A stretch of 11,955 nt of DNA, from assembly GCA_035345935.1 (NCBI GenBank), contig DAORDK010000092.1, forward strand, positions 1 to 11,955, written 5' to 3'. The stretch's first letter is position 1, and each line of letters opens with the position of its first letter. Below are positions 10,620 to 11,955 of the stretch, piece after piece. The notes beneath the pieces are model-generated. The model was not told where the DNA came from, did not search any database, and was given only the letters and a program-made list of their open reading frames with translations. Source of the DNA: SSSZ01 sp035345935 (GTDB lineage: Bacteria; Pseudomonadota; Gammaproteobacteria; Burkholderiales; Rhodocyclaceae). A program made the position numbers and the translations under genes.

Positions 10620-11955
10620 TCAGTGGTGGTAGGCGGTTTCGCCGTGGGAGGTGAGGTCGAGACCTTCGCGCTCCTCGTCCTCCGGCACCCGCAGACCGAG
10701 GATGATGTCGGCGATCTTGTAGCACACCACGGCGACCACGCCGGACCACACCAGGGTGACGCCGACGCCGGTCGCCTGGACCATGAACTGGTCGGCGATG
10801 GAGTAGTTGTCGGCCACCTTGTTGGCGACGTAGTCGTAGACGCCCGTGCCGCCCAGGGAAGGCGCGGCAAACACGCCGGTCAGGAGGGCGCCGAGGATGC
10901 CGCCCACGCCGTGGACTCCGAAGACGTCGAGGGAGTCGTCGGCGCCGAGCATCTTCTTGAGGCCATTGACGCCCCACAGGCAGAGGATGCCTGCGGCCAG
11001 GCCGATCACGATGGCGCCGATCAGGCCCACGAAGCCGCAGGCCGGGGTGATGGCGACCAGACCGGCCACGGCGCCGGAAGCGGCACCCAGCATGGACGGC
11101 TTGCCCTTGAAGATCCATTCGGCGAAGAGCCAGGACATCGCCGCGCAGGCCGTAGCGATCCAGGTATTGACGAAGGCCAGGGCGGCGGTGCCGTTGGCTT
11201 CCAGCGCGGAACCGGCGTTGAAGCCGAACCAGCCGAACCACAGGAGGGAAGCACCGATCATGGTGAAGGTCAGGCTGTGGGGAGCCATGGAGACATTGCC
11301 CAGGCCGGTACGCTTGCCCACCATGTAGGCACCCACCAGGCCGGCGATGGCGGCATTGATATGCACCACGGTACCGCCGGCGAAGTCGAGAGCACCCTTC
11401 TGGAACATGTAGCCGGCGGTGGCGTTCAGCTTATCGGCGGCTTCGGCGGAAACATAGCCGTCCGGACCGGCCCAGTACCACACGATGTGCGAGATGGGCA
11501 GGTAGGCGAAGGTGAACCACAGGATCATGAACAGCAGGATTGCGGAGAAGCGCACCCGCTCGGCGAAAGCACCGACGATAAGCGCACAGGTGATGGCCGC
11601 GAAGGCGCCCTGGAAGGCAACGTAGATGTACTCGCTGACGACCACGCCCTTGGAGAAGGTCGCCGCGACGGAATCCGGAGTGACGCCCTTGAGGAAGAGC
11701 TTGTCCAGACTGCCGAAGAAGGCGTTGCCCTCGGTGAAGGCCACGGAATAGCCGTAGATGACCCACAGCACCGAGATCAGCGAGAAGGTGACGAAGACCT
11801 GCATCAGGACCGACAGCATGTTCTTCGAGCGCACCAGGCCGCCGTAGAAAAGAGCCAGGCCGGGAATCGACATGAGGATGACGAAGGCCGTGGCCACGAA
11901 CAGCCAAGCGTTGTCGCCCTTGTTGGGAACCGGAGCCGGCGCTGCGGCTTCGGCC
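10620..11955 (-). CDS. amtB: Ammonium transporter AmtB (5' end cut by window)
   Basis: An inner-membrane ammonium channel of the Amt/Rh family, trimeric, with about 11 transmembrane helices expected. The frame stays open to the right edge, so the start lies outside. Nineteen visible residues before the first in-frame GTG (11897) include an Ala/Pro-rich stretch and NKGDNAWLF, fitting the end of a cleaved signal peptide and the mature N-terminus. Counting from that GTG: Phe gate residues Phe99 and Phe226, Ser230 (FNAGS), Asp171 (LDFAGG), twin histidines His179 (TVVHINAA) and His329 (FGVHGVGG). The C-terminal tail LGLRVPEDEEREGLDLTSHG is the P-II (GlnK)-binding segment. Relative to E. coli AmtB, a longer loop lies between Trp140 and Asp171. 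GlnK is usually encoded upstream, but that region is not in the window. Confidence 0.97.
   Translation of the reverse strand, partial: AEAAAPAPVPNKGDNAWLFVATAFVILMSIPGLALFYGGLVRSKNMLSVLMQVFVTFSLISVLWVIYGYSVAFTEGNAFFGSLDKLFLKGVTPDSVAATFSKGVVVSEYIYVAFQGAFAAITCALIVGAFAERVRFSAILLFMILWFTFAYLPISHIVWYWAGPDGYVSAEAADKLNATAGYMFQKGALDFAGGTVVHINAAIAGLVGAYMVGKRTGLGNVSMAPHSLTFTMIGASLLWFGWFGFNAGSALEANGTAALAFVNTWIATACAAMSWLFAEWIFKGKPSMLGAASGAVAGLVAITPACGFVGLIGAIVIGLAAGILCLWGVNGLKKMLGADDSLDVFGVHGVGGILGALLTGVFAAPSLGGTGVYDYVANKVADNYSIADQFMVQATGVGVTLVWSGVVAVVCYKIADIILGLRVPEDEEREGLDLTSHGETAYHH

Noticed and set aside
1..11955. Horizontal transfer, prophage, transposon or CRISPR
   Set aside because: No transposase, integrase, terminal repeats or regular repeat-spacer pattern was seen. 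Base composition looks uniform, and the tRNA-Gly 3' end has no direct repeat or integrase beside it.

Overview
The window is GC-rich, densely coded proteobacterial chromosome. The gene families (SecA tail, MutY, YheS, ThrH, PurU, AmtB with a long N-terminal leader, DUF3391-type HD-GYP proteins) suggest a betaproteobacterium, possibly in the Rhodocyclales. That placement is an inference from gene content and protein style. No mobile element, CRISPR array or prophage gene is visible.

Layout. The left edge holds the last 35 codons of secA (+) and its terminator. Facing it is a complete tRNA-Gly(CCC) unit on the minus strand with its own promoter and terminator. Next are a flavin reductase-family gene (-) and, divergent from it, mutY (+). 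mutY runs tail-to-tail into a four-gene minus-strand cluster (6099 down to 1989). In transcription order this cluster encodes a DUF3391/HD-GYP protein with an intact active site, a small exported coiled-coil protein, a second DUF3391/HD-GYP protein whose HD motif has become KD, and a REC/HD-GYP response regulator. A 52-base divergent spacer separates it from yheS (ABC-F ATPase, +), which is followed by thrH (+) and purU (+). A CpdA-like metallophosphoesterase (-) and amtB (-, cut by the right edge) close the window, with a strong terminator between them.

How the genes work together. The central cluster looks like a cyclic-di-GMP turnover or sensing module: three HD-GYP proteins with short gaps, a gene overlap and a shared strand. 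One appears catalytically complete, one appears to have lost metal-centre chemistry, and one is attached to an atypical receiver domain. The exported coiled-coil protein is embedded in the module. I consider this cluster the best candidate for something not well described. The rest is mainly housekeeping: DNA repair (mutY), ribosome rescue or quality control (yheS), serine/homoserine phosphate and one-carbon metabolism (thrH, purU), cyclic-nucleotide or related phosphoester hydrolysis, and ammonium uptake (amtB).
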